From NCBI GenBank assembly GCA_010015805.1, contig ML978131.1:124001-188000 (forward strand): a DNA stretch of 64,000 nt, in the 5' to 3' direction. This DNA comes from Rhizodiscina lignyota (taxonomy: Eukaryota; Ascomycota; Dothideomycetes; Aulographales; Rhizodiscinaceae). Position numbers and translations under genes: made by a program. A model generated the notes under the pieces. The model saw only the letters and a program-made list of their open reading frames with translations. It made no database searches and was not told where the DNA came from. Shown here piece by piece: positions 23,730-33,510 of the stretch; within the stretch, counting starts at the first letter, position 1; every line of letters starts with the position of its first letter.

Positions 23730-26279
23730 ATGAGTTCGTTGCACCAGCGAGCAGCAGTGTCTAGCAATGGCATTGAGCCGCCCCTGTCGCAAGCTGTCGG
23801 CTATGTCATTGTGCTTGTGGTTGGATTGCTTATCGCTTTTGGTATGCAAATTATCGCATTGTTGACAATCTGATGCTGACGAAGCCAGGCATGGTGTTCC
23901 TTACGAGATTGCTCAAGCGCACTGTCGGCGAGGACAATGCGAAGACAGAGATGTTCATGACAGCTAATCGCAGCGTTCGAACCGGCTTGACGGCATCAGC
24001 AGTCGTATCCGTATGTTTTAGTTCGCTTAAACCATGTTTAAATTGTAGCGATATATGTCTAACGGACAAATAGTCTTGGCTATGGAGTACCGCAATGCTG
24101 GGCTCATCCATCGTTGGCTACACAAATGGAGTCTCTGGTCCCTTTTGGTTTGCAGCTGGATGCAGTCCCATGATAGTCTTCTTCGCTCTGCTTGGAATAT
24201 CATGCAAGCGAAAGATTCCCGAAGCTCACACCCTTCTTGAGATTGTACGCATCAGATATGGTAAGAGATCCGAGCTTCAAGAGATGTGCAAGATTTCTTA
24301 CAGTGGAATGCCAGGCACCACGGCGCATTTCGTGTATATGTTTTTATGTCTAGTGAACAACATCATTGCCTGCGCGAATATGCTGCTTGGCGCCTCCGCC
24401 GTTATTACAGCAATGTAAGCACGGTTTAGTCAACTAAGGAGCATCACGCTGAAGAAGCTTAGGACTGGAATCCATATAATAGCAGCGACATTTCTCCTTC
24501 CTGTTGGTGTTGCACTTTATACTTTTGTGGGCGGCATAAAAGCTACGTAAGGATTAGACACTCCAGAGGTTTACATGACGCTTACCATGGCACAGGTTCC
24601 TGACTGATTACATGCACACGTTCACCATTCTCATAGTGCTCTGTTATTTCACTGCAAAGGCGTTCTCGATAGACGAAATTGGCTCGATCCAACACCTCTA
24701 CGATCTCCTCAAGGCCGCCGGGCAGCAGCATCCTGTCAGTGGAAACCATGACGGATCATACCTCACAATGACTTCCAAAGGCGTATGTAATGGTAACTTT
24801 ATGCAAGGAGCCAACTAAACAGAACCAGGGTATTGAGTTCGGCATCATCCATATTCTTGCCAACTTTGGACTTGTCATTGTACGGATCCCAGAAATAGTG
24901 TATAATAATTCGATAACTGACACCCCACTTTCAGATGGATACGAGCTTCTTCATCAAAGCGTTCTCGGCTGCTCCGTCATCAGTAGTTCCCGGTTACGTC
25001 GTAGGTGGCATAGCTTATTTCGCTATACCATGGGCAATCGGCACCTTGGCGAGCTCTATCTGCCTGGGACTCGAGACCACAAGCCCAATATTTCCAACGT
25101 ATCCTCGTGTATGGCTTCCTGTACGGATTATACATGATAACTATGCTAACCCCTGCGCAGAGACTGAGTACCACCGAAGTTGGAAGCGGTCTCATCCTCC
25201 CATATGCGTTTATCACGGTTGCTGGTAAGGGAGGAGCGGGCGCAATCGCGGTCATTACGTTCATGGCCGTCACTTCCACTCTGTCTGCACAGGTTATTGC
25301 TGTCAGCTCGATCATAAGCTTCGACATATATCGAACATACATCAGACCTGGTGCTACTGATGCCGATGTTATCCGTTGGAGTCACTACGGTGTTATCTTT
25401 TTCGCATTATTTGCCGCCGCCTTTAGTACGATGCTGCACTACGTTGGAATTGACTTGAGCTGGACATTGTATATGTTGGGTACGAAATCATACCACATGA
25501 TACGGGATTGGAATGCTAATCTGAGGAAGGCGTTCTTACATGTCCTGGTATCTTCCCGACAACATTCACCATTCTGTGGCGCAAGCAGAGCAGAGTCGCG
25601 GCCATTGTCGCTCCACTGCTTGGCATGGCTACTGGGCTAGGGGTATGGATCGGCACCGCTCATGCCTTCTCTGGAGAGATCTCTGTCGCTTCAACGGGCG
25701 CAGTGCTGCCGTGTGTATATGGCACTGCTGCGTCTGCGCTATCTCCAATCATTTACTCGGTAATCATCACGATTGTCAAGCCGGAAAACTACGACTGGGC
25801 AGACTTCAAGAAGGAAAAACTAGCGTTTGAGGTTGAGCATAGCACGACAGATATTGTGCAATCGGTCGACACGGAACTGGCAGATTCTGCGAGCAGTGTC
25901 CAGAAGTCACAAACCTTGAAACGATGGGCTCGCATCGCCGCATATTGGTCGATTGCCACGTTCCTTGGCCACTGGGTATTGTGGCCGCTTCCGATGTATG
26001 CTTCTCACTACATATTCGAAAAAGGCGTAAGTCACCGATAACTCATTTCTGCCACGAAGCTTTCGATGCTGACAAAAGCAGTTCTATGTCGCCTGGCTAG
26101 TCATTGGGTTTATCTGGCTTTGGATAACTCTATTCATTGTAGGTTTTTATCCAATAATTGACGGCCGTGATCAGATCTGGGCTGTATTGAAAGCTGTTCG
26201 GTCATCTCGTAAAACAGCCGAGCCCGACTCGAGTGCGAATAGCGCAACGGTAGTGGAGGTTCGCCAGGATGAGAAGTGA
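23730..26279 (+). CDS. DUR3-like sodium:solute symporter (urea/polyamine type)
   Basis: Eleven exons: 23730-23841, 23889-24010, 24074-24260, 24315-24414, 24463-24546, 24596-24782, 24829-24879, 24935-25108, 25161-25479, 25530-26026, 26082-26279; 676 aa, normal for the family. All phases agree across the junctions. The SSS-family core is clear: AVGYVIVLVVGLLIAFG, SWLWSTAMLGSSIVGY, the line ILANFGLVIMDTSFFIKAFS, PGYVVGGIAYFAIPWAIGT, STTEVGSGLILPYAF and VLTCPGIFPTTFTILW. About 14-15 membrane spans are expected. In fungi this family is DUR3-like and imports urea or polyamines across the plasma membrane. Sitting between two flavin monooxygenases suggests it imports a nitrogenous substrate for them, but that is inference. 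Confidence 0.93.
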
Positions 26280-26312
26280 ATATGTACATGAAGGAGGATG
26301 ATTGATGTATTT

Positions 26313-27839
26313 TTAGACCTGCTCTCCATTTTCACCGTTTTCACCGTTTTCACCGTTTTCTCCACTTTCTCCATTTTCTCCATCTCGTTTTCGCTTCGAC
26401 GACTCCCTGGCGTATGCGGGCTCAATCTCCCCAGCTTTCCAGAAATACTGCGCTCCGGGGTGGGTGTCCGACAGCCGATTCATTCCCTTGATACCCAGAT
26501 AGTTTTCTCTCAGTGTCCCTCCCGGGACAGCATAATCATCCCAGAACAAGCCTCTCCGTCTCAACTCTGGAAGCAGTAACCTGATAATGTCACGGAACGT
26601 CTCCGGGATTGATGCGTAGCTCAAGTTGAATCCGTCGACGCCAGAAACCTCAGCCCACTCTTCAAGAAGGTCTGCCACGGTCGTCGGACTGCCTATCAAC
26701 TTGGCGCCGTTTCCTCCAAGGACCAGCCAATCCGCAATCGTCTTCTTGTTCCACGTCAGGCCGTCCGGCGATATTGACGCCCAGTGATTCACCATGCTCC
26801 GCACTGCTGGTGGCGCTTTGTCGCTGAACCTGAAGTCTTCGTCATCGGAATACGTGCTCAGGTCGTATCCAGACCATCCGCCGAATAACGCAAGGGCGCC
26901 TTCTCGATCTCCGTACGAGGCCAATTCGTCATACTTCTTTTGTGCAGCTTCGTCGGTTTCAGCCACAACGACTAATAATCCAGTTACGATCTTGATACTA
27001 TCCGGGTCTCTTCCAGCCTCTGCTGCTTGCTTCCGTATGCTGTCGACAGAGGGGCGCACAAGCTCCGCAGTGTGTGCGTTGAGAAAGATCGCTTCGGCGT
27101 GGGTTGCGGCAAATGCGCGGCCTGCCGATGATGTTCCTGCCTGAAAGAGGAAAGGAGTGCGCTGTCTCGAAGGCTCGCAGAGATGCGGTCCCGGAACTTT
27201 GAAGTACTTTCCCTCGTGATTGATTTGTCTCACGCCTTCTGGATCCGCATAGGCCCCTCGTTTGTTCCCGGGCCGAAGTACTGCATCATCTCTCCACGAG
27301 CCTTCCCAGAGCTTGTAGGCCACTTGCATGTACTCGTGCGCCATACGGTAGCGCTCATCGTGCTCGATTTGCGTGTTCAGCGAGAAGTTCCTTGCTGCGG
27401 AATCGAGATATGACGTGACGATATTCCAGGCAACTCTCCCATTGCTAAGGTGGTCCACAGTTGAGAATCTTCTCGCAAGCGCATAAGGAGACTCGTATGT
27501 AGTTGAGGCGGTAACACCGAAGCCAATGCTTTCCGTAGCGGCTGCCATTGCCGGGATTGTGTATAGAGGATCGTTAATCGGGAATTGTATGCCGGCAGGT
27601 ATTGTCGGCGTGAGATTGGCAGGGCCCTTATAGACATCATAGCCGCCGAGGACGTCCGCGAAGAAGATTGCATGGAATTTCGCTTCCTCCAGCTCTTTTG
27701 CGATTGAGATCCAATGGTTGATGTCATTGTACTTGCGGCCTTCGTCTGCAGGATATTTGAACAGTCCAGGGTTCAGATGACCAGGTGCCTGCATGGCGAA
27801 GGCATTGATGATGAATTGCTTTTTAGGCTTTGCCATCAC
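26313..27839 (-). CDS. NtaA/SnaA-type flavin-dependent monooxygenase (copy 2)
   Basis: Single exon, 508 aa. Same family as the gene at 21152-22738, with FFADVLGGYDVYKGPANLT, SIGFGVTASTTYESPYALAR, NIVTSYLDSAARNFS, PGPHLCEPSRQRTPFLFQAG and LLPELRRRGLFWDDYAVPGG. The luciferase-like fold and FMNH2 use are known for the family; the substrate is unknown. The C-terminus ends in a run of Gly-Glu-Asn/Ser triplets coded by a 9-nt tandem repeat. Unlike copy 1 it has no introns. The stop codons of this gene and of the convergent symporter are only 33 bp apart, so their 3' UTRs must overlap. Confidence 0.94.
   Translation of the reverse strand: MMAKPKKQFIINAFAMQAPGHLNPGLFKYPADEGRKYNDINHWISIAKELEEAKFHAIFFADVLGGYDVYKGPANLTPTIPAGIQFPINDPLYTIPAMAAATESIGFGVTASTTYESPYALARRFSTVDHLSNGRVAWNIVTSYLDSAARNFSLNTQIEHDERYRMAHEYMQVAYKLWEGSWRDDAVLRPGNKRGAYADPEGVRQINHEGKYFKVPGPHLCEPSRQRTPFLFQAGTSSAGRAFAATHAEAIFLNAHTAELVRPSVDSIRKQAAEAGRDPDSIKIVTGLLVVVAETDEAAQKKYDELASYGDREGALALFGGWSGYDLSTYSDDEDFRFSDKAPPAVRSMVNHWASISPDGLTWNKKTIADWLVLGGNGAKLIGSPTTVADLLEEWAEVSGVDGFNLSYASIPETFRDIIRLLLPELRRRGLFWDDYAVPGGTLRENYLGIKGMNRLSDTHPGAQYFWKAGEIEPAYARESSKRKRDGENGESGENGENGENGENGEQV
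26323..26390. repeat. 9-nt tandem repeat coding Gly-Glu-Asn
   Basis: Imperfect tandem copies of a 9-nt unit (TTCACCGTT / TTCTCCATT on the plus strand) code for six to seven GEN/GES triplets at the end of flavin monooxygenase copy 2. Copies nearest the stop codon are the most alike, which suggests recent slippage. Confidence 0.9.
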
Positions 27840-28375
27840 GAAGTCGATTGGACCAATGAGAGGTGCAATTGAAAGGTGGATATGTCTAGATAAAATCTAG
27901 AAAGGAAGTTGGAAAGGGCAGGTCGGTGTGAAATGGGATTGCGTGTTGAGTACGCAACGAAGTATCTTAAGAGAGGTGTCTTTGTAAGAGAATTAATTGA
28001 GCAAGAGAAAAATATGAAGAGCGAGAAAATATACAAGGTACTATGCTTCATGTGATGTAGCGTAACACCTGCAGACCACTTGACATATTTAGGTATGCCC
28101 GCGGTGCTGTGTTGGAGGTTTCGGCCGACCTCGGGAGGTTCACCACTCACCATCGCGCTCGTCGATGGCGCAATAGTGGATGCCAGGTACGGAATAAAGA
28201 TCCGCGACAACTATAAATCACTAATAGGATATGTGGATTCACTCTTGGTACTACGCCTTCTCAACAAATAACAGCGATATTTTGCAGTAAGCGGCACTGT
28301 AAGTTCAGAAGCCCATGTCAAGGTGAACATGAAGAGGGGTGTCTTTAAGCCTCCAGTTATTAGTTACTATATTAG
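27840..28375. promoter_or_regulatory. Upstream region of flavin monooxygenase copy 2
   Basis: About 0.54 kb between the monooxygenase start and the 3' end of the first HXXHC-protein gene. It should carry the monooxygenase promoter. It also marks the apparent left edge of the candidate RiPP cluster. No single element recognised. Confidence 0.4.
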
Positions 28376-29476
28376 TTAATAGCATGCTTTAGTAATCCAC
28401 TGCAACATCGTTACATCCTTCTCATCTCTGCGCCCCTCGACGAAAGCCCAATCCTCCAAGACCTTGAAGCAATGATGCATATGCTGAGAGTGGACGTCAA
28501 TTGTGCATACATGTTCCCCGGACTCTTTAGCATTGAAATATCTTCGCATCGCTCTAACACAATGAGCTCGGTGGAACAGCATGTCAACCGGTGCAAAGGC
28601 TGTCTTCGACTCCAGCCAACCAGGGCTAAAGTGGAGGTTTCCGGCCACCACGCTATTCACTTCCGGATATCGGTTTTGAACCCATTCTTGATATCGCTGC
28701 TCTTCCTCTGTAACCAGAGCAGAGGGCACAAACGACTGGTCATCCAGCCGGACGATCCAACTCTCTGAATTGCCCTCTAAGTTCTCAACAAACCAATCCG
28801 TGACATTCTCTGTTGTCAATTTCGCATAGTTCTGCGGCCCCACGCTTCCAATCGGCTGACCATGATTACAGCGCTCGCAGGACAATAGTATTCGACTGTA
28901 CCAAGCCAAGAATAGCAGGCCTAAGCCGACCAACGATGCCACTGCAGCGCACGTAACGGGGGATGCCATGAGATATTTCAAAGATTTCCGTCCACGAATG
29001 CGCTCTATTGGATTCCGTGCGTGGAGATTGTCGTTTTCCTCGTCTTCGGTACTTTCACCATCATATTCTTCTCCCTTTTCGAAGCTCACCTCCGCCAGTG
29101 GACTTGGTTTCGACTTTGCATCGACTGTGCTTATCCTCAGATGATAGAATTGTTCGCGGTAAGGGGTCGCTTGGTCATCTATCGTATCTGAATATACTAT
29201 CGAGAGTGTTCGAGGACTGAAACGAGTTGCTTCCGAGAGGAATCGCCGGGATTGGAATAACGCGCCATCAAAAGAAGTTGATGGTATCTTGTGTGTAGGA
29301 GTCTGCCAGAGAACGTGGAGAGATTTATCCGCGGTTTCATCGACAGCAAAGGCTATCTGACATGCTCCGTAGGTCGAACGACACTTTTTAAGAGCCGCTT
29401 GAAGTTCTAATCGCTGACGTGTTGACGTATCAGGATACAAAATGAAAACTGACAAAGAGATATCAGAGCAATTCAT
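28376..29476 (-). CDS. HXXHC-motif membrane protein (UstYa/DUF3328-like), long N-terminus
   Basis: Single exon, 366 aa. One membrane segment lies near residues 173-197 (TCAAVASLVGLGLLFLAW). The C-terminal domain carries two HXXHC motifs, HRAHC at 302-306 and HMHHC at 332-336, the hallmark of UstYa-type oxidative cyclases of fungal RiPP pathways. Unusually, about 170 hydrophilic residues precede the membrane segment; I recognise no domain there. The pattern W-x-L...FHxAHC...H-x2-HC is closer to the short proteins at 31245 and 34884 than to classic UstYa. It is head-to-head with the UstYa-like gene at 29935. Assignment to the UstYa superfamily rests on the paired motif and single membrane anchor. 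Confidence 0.75.
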   Translation of the reverse strand: MNCSDISLSVFILYPDTSTRQRLELQAALKKCRSTYGACQIAFAVDETADKSLHVLWQTPTHKIPSTSFDGALFQSRRFLSEATRFSPRTLSIVYSDTIDDQATPYREQFYHLRISTVDAKSKPSPLAEVSFEKGEEYDGESTEDEENDNLHARNPIERIRGRKSLKYLMASPVTCAAVASLVGLGLLFLAWYSRILLSCERCNHGQPIGSVGPQNYAKLTTENVTDWFVENLEGNSESWIVRLDDQSFVPSALVTEEEQRYQEWVQNRYPEVNSVVAGNLHFSPGWLESKTAFAPVDMLFHRAHCVRAMRRYFNAKESGEHVCTIDVHSQHMHHCFKVLEDWAFVEGRRDEKDVTMLQWITKACY

Positions 29477-29934
29477 TGCGAAGTGGAAAATTTAGCTTTG
29501 TGTGTGAGTTGTGAGGGATAAACTCGAATAGCCAGAGCTAAGAGTCAAGACGCAGTCAACCAGCAGTCAATGTGGGAGTGATTTTCAAGAAATCAACAGT
29601 GCCGATGGCTGGGACGGTTCCTTGTATGGCCTCAGTACGGAGCACCCTCGCTGATACCCTTGTCAAGCTGACGCTCAAAACTCCCCTGTAAACAGGCTGC
29701 GTACGTTTTACCTTTGAGAGGCGCTCCACCCGGATCTGTAAATACCCCAGCATTCTCACGTAACTTATTTTTGCTATCGGCGCTCCTTGACGTTTGTTCA
29801 GTATTTCCTGTTTTCAAGCCCCTAAATGCTCCCTTCCAGACTTCCAAGCAGGGGCTATTGAATTATACACTTTGTTCGATTCACACAGCTCAGTGCGCAA
29901 TTCATATTTCTAAATTAGACGTTCATCGACGGGT
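29477..29934. promoter_or_regulatory. Divergent promoter between two HXXHC genes
   Basis: About 0.46 kb shared by the minus gene ending at 29476 and the plus gene starting at 29935. A GTACGGAG sequence (from 29635) shares its GTACGG core with sites in two other divergent promoters of the cluster (see 34751 and 36721). Confidence 0.45.
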
Positions 29935-31063
29935 ATGACCACGATGTGGATCGGCTGGAGAAAGTCCTCGGATGCTACGCTTTTGTACTCTTCGTTGCCG
30001 ACTGGAGAAGGCGACGTTAGCGAGAAAGCCAAAACTCTCTCCGAAGACGACTCGAACAATGGGAATGGAGCACATAGCCGCGACTACGTACGAGTAACCG
30101 ACCGACGGGCCCTCTTGCCTTGGCTGCTTTGCTGCGTATTGCTTGCTCTATTGGCTTGGGAGACACTGAAGGAGAAGAGATGTGAGACTCCTGCCTGGCG
30201 CGGAACGGACTTTGGTAAGTTTAGGAAGCGAATACCATGCCGATCAGCACAATGCTAAAAGGTTCCTCAGTGCCTGCCCGGAACGCCATCAGAACGAAAG
30301 AGATCAAGTTCAAAAGCGGCCTCAAGTTCATCGACAACGAAACAATGATAAGAACTTTCGACCCTCATGATCCTGTTTATGTCGGCACACCGAACGAAGA
30401 AATCGATCGCAATTGGGCTAATATTGCCCTCCGTAAGCATTAATCGAAACATCGAGCAAGCCTTCAATTCGGCTAACCGAAACATAGCGCAAGAGTTTTG
30501 GATCACAAGAGAAGAAGCTGCAGGATTACCGTATTCCGACCTCTACCTGATTGAAGAGTATGGCCTTTACCAAATAGAGTGAGCTTTACCCGATTGCGAT
30601 ATAGGGTAGCCTCCAACTGTTAACATCCTGCAGAATCGAATCGTTTCACTCTCTGCATTGTTTGGTAGGTGGATGTCCCCGGCTTCTTGTTCTAGAGCTG
30701 ACCACTGGAGAACTTAATTCGAAAGTATATTTACCGAGATCACTATCCAGGGCTTGTCACTCCAAATTTTGAAGCTCATATTGGTATGCCTTCTGCCGCG
30801 CTGTCTCTGTCGATCCAATGTTCTAACCACAAGCCGTAGAACATTGTATTGAGGCGTTAAGAAGCTTCATCATGTGCACTGGAGATATGACCCCAATACC
30901 AATGCCGTGGTCAGACGAAAAGCAATTAATGGTTCCCGACTTTGAAGTTACGCATACTTGTCGGGACTGGGAAGCTTTGCGGGAATGGGCTGCATCGCGT
31001 GATGCGAACCATAATGGTATAAGACAGGCAAACGCTCGCAGACTCTCTTCGCTACAAACATAG
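29935..31063 (+). CDS. UstYa-like (DUF3328) oxidase
   Basis: Exons are 29935-30214, 30271-30432, 30488-30578, 30634-30664, 30711-30783 and 30840-31063, giving 286 aa. A membrane anchor near residues 60-75 (LLPWLLCCVLLALLAW) follows a 59-residue cytosolic tail. The classic UstYa pattern is present: PQEFWITREEAAGL, FHSLHCLNLIRKY with HSLHC at 183-187, then HIEHC at 211-215 in EHCIEALRSFIMCTGD and PMPW. UstYa and UstYb proteins catalyse oxidative macrocyclisation of fungal ribosomal peptides in the secretory pathway. The tiny fourth exon (31 nt) and the exon 5/6 junction are fixed by rebuilding both motifs. A further small intron near the stop is possible and would change the last residues. Confidence 0.85.
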
Positions 31064-31244
31064 CCTCACAAAGAAGATAATCATGCAGTGTGGGGAAATC
31101 GCCTTACAGGACTGGATGATTATCGAAGCAAAGCCAAGGTATTCGAGCCAACTCCAAGAGCGTATGGACGTAGAATTGAAATAGCAGTAGTCAGAAATGT
31201 GCAGATAGGAATCTCTTTACGCTACAGCCACTTTCAACATGCAG

Positions 31245-31891
31245 CTAATCAAAATCTATACATGCGTTGAACTTCCTCTCCAATCTGGTGAAATTCCTTG
31301 GGTTGCTCAGCATATCCAGCATGATCTCTGCACAGTGTTCTGTATGCCGATGGCTGTACGCGTCATTATCCAGAATGTCTCCATCTGTGATAGCCCATAG
31401 CTGCCTTTTCCATAGATACATGCAGTGACTGGTATGATAATCAGGTGTTGTGAAGACGACCTTATACTCTCCATGCTCTATTAGCTCCCTTGACACTGCT
31501 TGGGTGAGCTCAGAGTCCTTGAAGAAAGTCCAGTTCCCTTGATTCATGTAATATCTCGACAGCCTCTGTGTCCTTTCAGGGAAACATTGTGGTTGCATCC
31601 ACGCTATTCTGGCCTTAGATGTGTGTCATAACATAACAAATGACTGGGGCTCTCACCTCCCATCATGGGATCGAATAAGCATCCATTGATTTGAGCCTCT
31701 TCTGCAGAAGAGCCACACGTTTGGAGATGCAGCCGACGACCGTTGTGCGTGCCATCAAACAGCTTTGGCCACCAGATAAGGGAGCATACAATTGTGCCCG
31801 AGGCAATACCAAGAAAGAAAAGTGAGAATAATAAAGCCCGAGATTTCAAGCGAGTTTGAGACATGGAAGCGATAAGAATATTCCTGCGCAT
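31245..31891 (-). CDS. Short HXXHC membrane protein with CG...GC...FD motif
   Basis: Exons on the minus strand are 31891-31657 and 31603-31245, giving 197 aa; ATG at 31864 is an equally good start. A membrane anchor (about residues 18-41) is followed by CGSSAEEAQINGCLFDPMM, then GNWTFF, and two HXXHC motifs: HTSHC at 135-139 and HTEHC at 165-169. It is a clear paralogue of the gene at 34884-35492, which has the same order of motifs. The family is common in fungi and generally unnamed; the paired HXXHC suggests it belongs to the UstYa superfamily, but the enzymatic role is unproven. It is convergent with the UstYa-like gene at 29935 and head-to-head with the small secreted peptide. Confidence 0.82.
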
Positions 31892-32408
31892 GTAGCAATG
31901 ATGGTTGCCGTCACTCTAGTGGCAGGATCAGGTGTCGTGGTATTACATATACGTTTGTCCGGGTAGTCAATGATGGTCACTATGAAGCTAAAGCGTTATT
32001 CACCACCCTAGATTAGGAGATGGACTATTTGTCAAGATTTGCTTTTACCGATCCCTACCTACTCCGGAACCGTTAATCACCGAGATGAGCTAAGATTTAT
32101 TTATGATTGCGTTTCGTTATCATTGCCTCCAGCTCGTTTCCAGCTAAGACAGATACGAGTCATACATCTGGAATCACAGACATAACTATTGAGCATAAGT
32201 GTGAATTGGTAGTACCTCCCGCTACGCCTAATTGTGCTTATGTCGAGAGTATAAAGATGTCCACGTCCTCTCTGAGAGAACATACATTAAAATTCGTCCT
32301 TCACTGTCATCACTGCCTCGCCACTTCACAAAGTTGAATCAATCCGTAAGCCCTAATCATCCTCGTAGACACGAGTTGAATTCTGATTACACCTTAGTCC
32401 AGACCAAA
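31892..32408. promoter_or_regulatory. Divergent promoter, HXXHC gene / candidate precursor
   Basis: About 0.52 kb shared by the minus HXXHC gene and the plus secreted-peptide gene. A TATA-like box lies at 32250-32256, and TCCGGA with an adjacent CGG-type half-site occurs near 32065. No GTACGG site like those of the other three divergent promoters was seen. Confidence 0.45.
32250..32256 (+). promoter_or_regulatory. TATA-like box of the secreted peptide gene
   Basis: TATAAAG about 150 bp before the ATG at 32409, a reasonable distance for a fungal TATA box with a 5' leader near 110 nt. Confidence 0.4.
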
Positions 32409-32579
32409 ATGCGCTTTACAAGCCTCCTCAGTCTTGTCGCGATCGCGATCACCTCGGTGTCCGCTCTGCCGGTGGCAGATGCAGCAAAAGCGATGAAGAT
32501 GCTTCACGTTCGAGATGCCGACGCCACTGCTGCCGCCAAAGCTGAGCCATATCTGATTTGCGTCAATTGTAGCTACTAG
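32409..32579 (+). CDS. Small secreted peptide, candidate RiPP precursor
   Basis: 56 aa. Residues 1-19 form a clear signal peptide (MRFTSLLSLVAIAITSVSA), then an Ala/Asp/Lys-rich leader, ending in the hydrophobic tail YLICVNCSY. It lies among five HXXHC (UstYa-type) genes and next to a UstQ-like tyrosinase, the enzyme set of dikaritin RiPP clusters. The Y-L-I triplet fits the Tyr-x-Ile that is cyclised in ustiloxin (Y-A/V-I) and phomopsin (Y-V-I). Against this: the core occurs once rather than as many Kex2-bounded repeats, and no KR site precedes it. It could instead be an ordinary secreted effector. A strong 47-nt intron (GTATGT donor at 32581, ACTAAC branch, AG at 32626-32627) begins 1 nt after the stop codon. 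Confidence 0.6.
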   Translation: MRFTSLLSLVAIAITSVSALPVADAAKAMKMLHVRDADATAAAKAEPYLICVNCSY

Positions 32580-32580
32580 C

Positions 32581-32627
32581 GTATGTTTGATTTCTCCACT
32601 TTCGTCGACCACACTAACACGCTCAAG
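32581..32627 (+). other. Intron directly after the peptide stop codon
   Basis: GTATGT donor, ACTAAC branch site and CAAG acceptor. A weaker donor (GTAGCT) at 32569 lies 12 nt upstream, inside the last codons. Using it would remove the stop codon and continue the same frame to a TGA at 32777-32779. Confidence 0.55.
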
Positions 32628-33261
32628 GCATCTGGAGCATCAAGAAGGGTCTAGCACGTAGACGATCAACTGGCAATCTTCAGAATTTCTGGCGAGGAAG
32701 AGGATACTTCAGCGGACCAGCCATATTACTTCTGTCACTTAGATCACTTAAATTACTCAAATTACTCAACAATTGTTGAATCTTGTCAAAGTTCACTTTT
32801 AATGCGGTGAAGTTAAGCTCAAGCCGGTACGAATTACAGGGTCAGGCATAATAACCGACCGCCGACGCGCTTAACCTGTTCAAGCCATTGTGCAAGCTAT
32901 CCGTATCCTGATCCTGATCGCGTGTCCACCACTGTCTGTAACTGATAAAATCGTTGCAACACAAGTACGATAACGCGCAATAAGATTTGGCGTGTCTTTT
33001 TACCGGTTAATAGGGAACTCTCTCACCATCTCGAGCGACATTACAGCTGCACGATCGCAAGCTAATTTCTTAATCTTTATTTTTCGCTCTACAACCGGAG
33101 ATGTAAACCAACAACAAGACTTTAATCCGGGGAAACGCTACGATAATGGAAAAGTACGCCACGCACCTTAGCACCTATCTCCTAACTAGGCTAGCGTTCT
33201 GTTTTCCCGCATCACCCTTCAACGTGTTTCTTCAGTGTGTCGGCATTACCTACGATAGAGT

Positions 33262-33287
33262 ACGGCCGCCACGGCCGCCACGGCCGC
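33262..33287. repeat. ACGGCCGCC tandem repeat
   Basis: Nearly three head-to-tail copies of a 9-nt GC-rich unit in otherwise AT-balanced intergenic DNA. Confidence 0.85.
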
Positions 33288-33411
33288 TCCAGCCGCTTCT
33301 TTATGAAGTAGGCGAGACACATTTTGCTAGAGCATGCAGTGAGCACGAAGTAGTGAATATCGTGGTTTGATTAAAGGCGGAAACGTCTGAAGGAGAGAAC
33401 GCTCTGGGCAC

Positions 33412-33479
33412 ACCCCTGACAGTTGACTCCCAAGGCCTGACTCCGCTGAGTGCCCTGCTCCAATCATATTGTCAGGGGT
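33412..33479. repeat. Inverted repeat with 10-bp arms
   Basis: ACCCCTGACA at 33412-33421 is the exact reverse complement of TGTCAGGGGT at 33470-33479; arms are separated by 48 bp. It may be the remnant of a short foldback element. Confidence 0.7.
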
Positions 33480-33510
33480 TCCCAGAAGGTCCTAGTGTAC
33501 GAAGGATATA

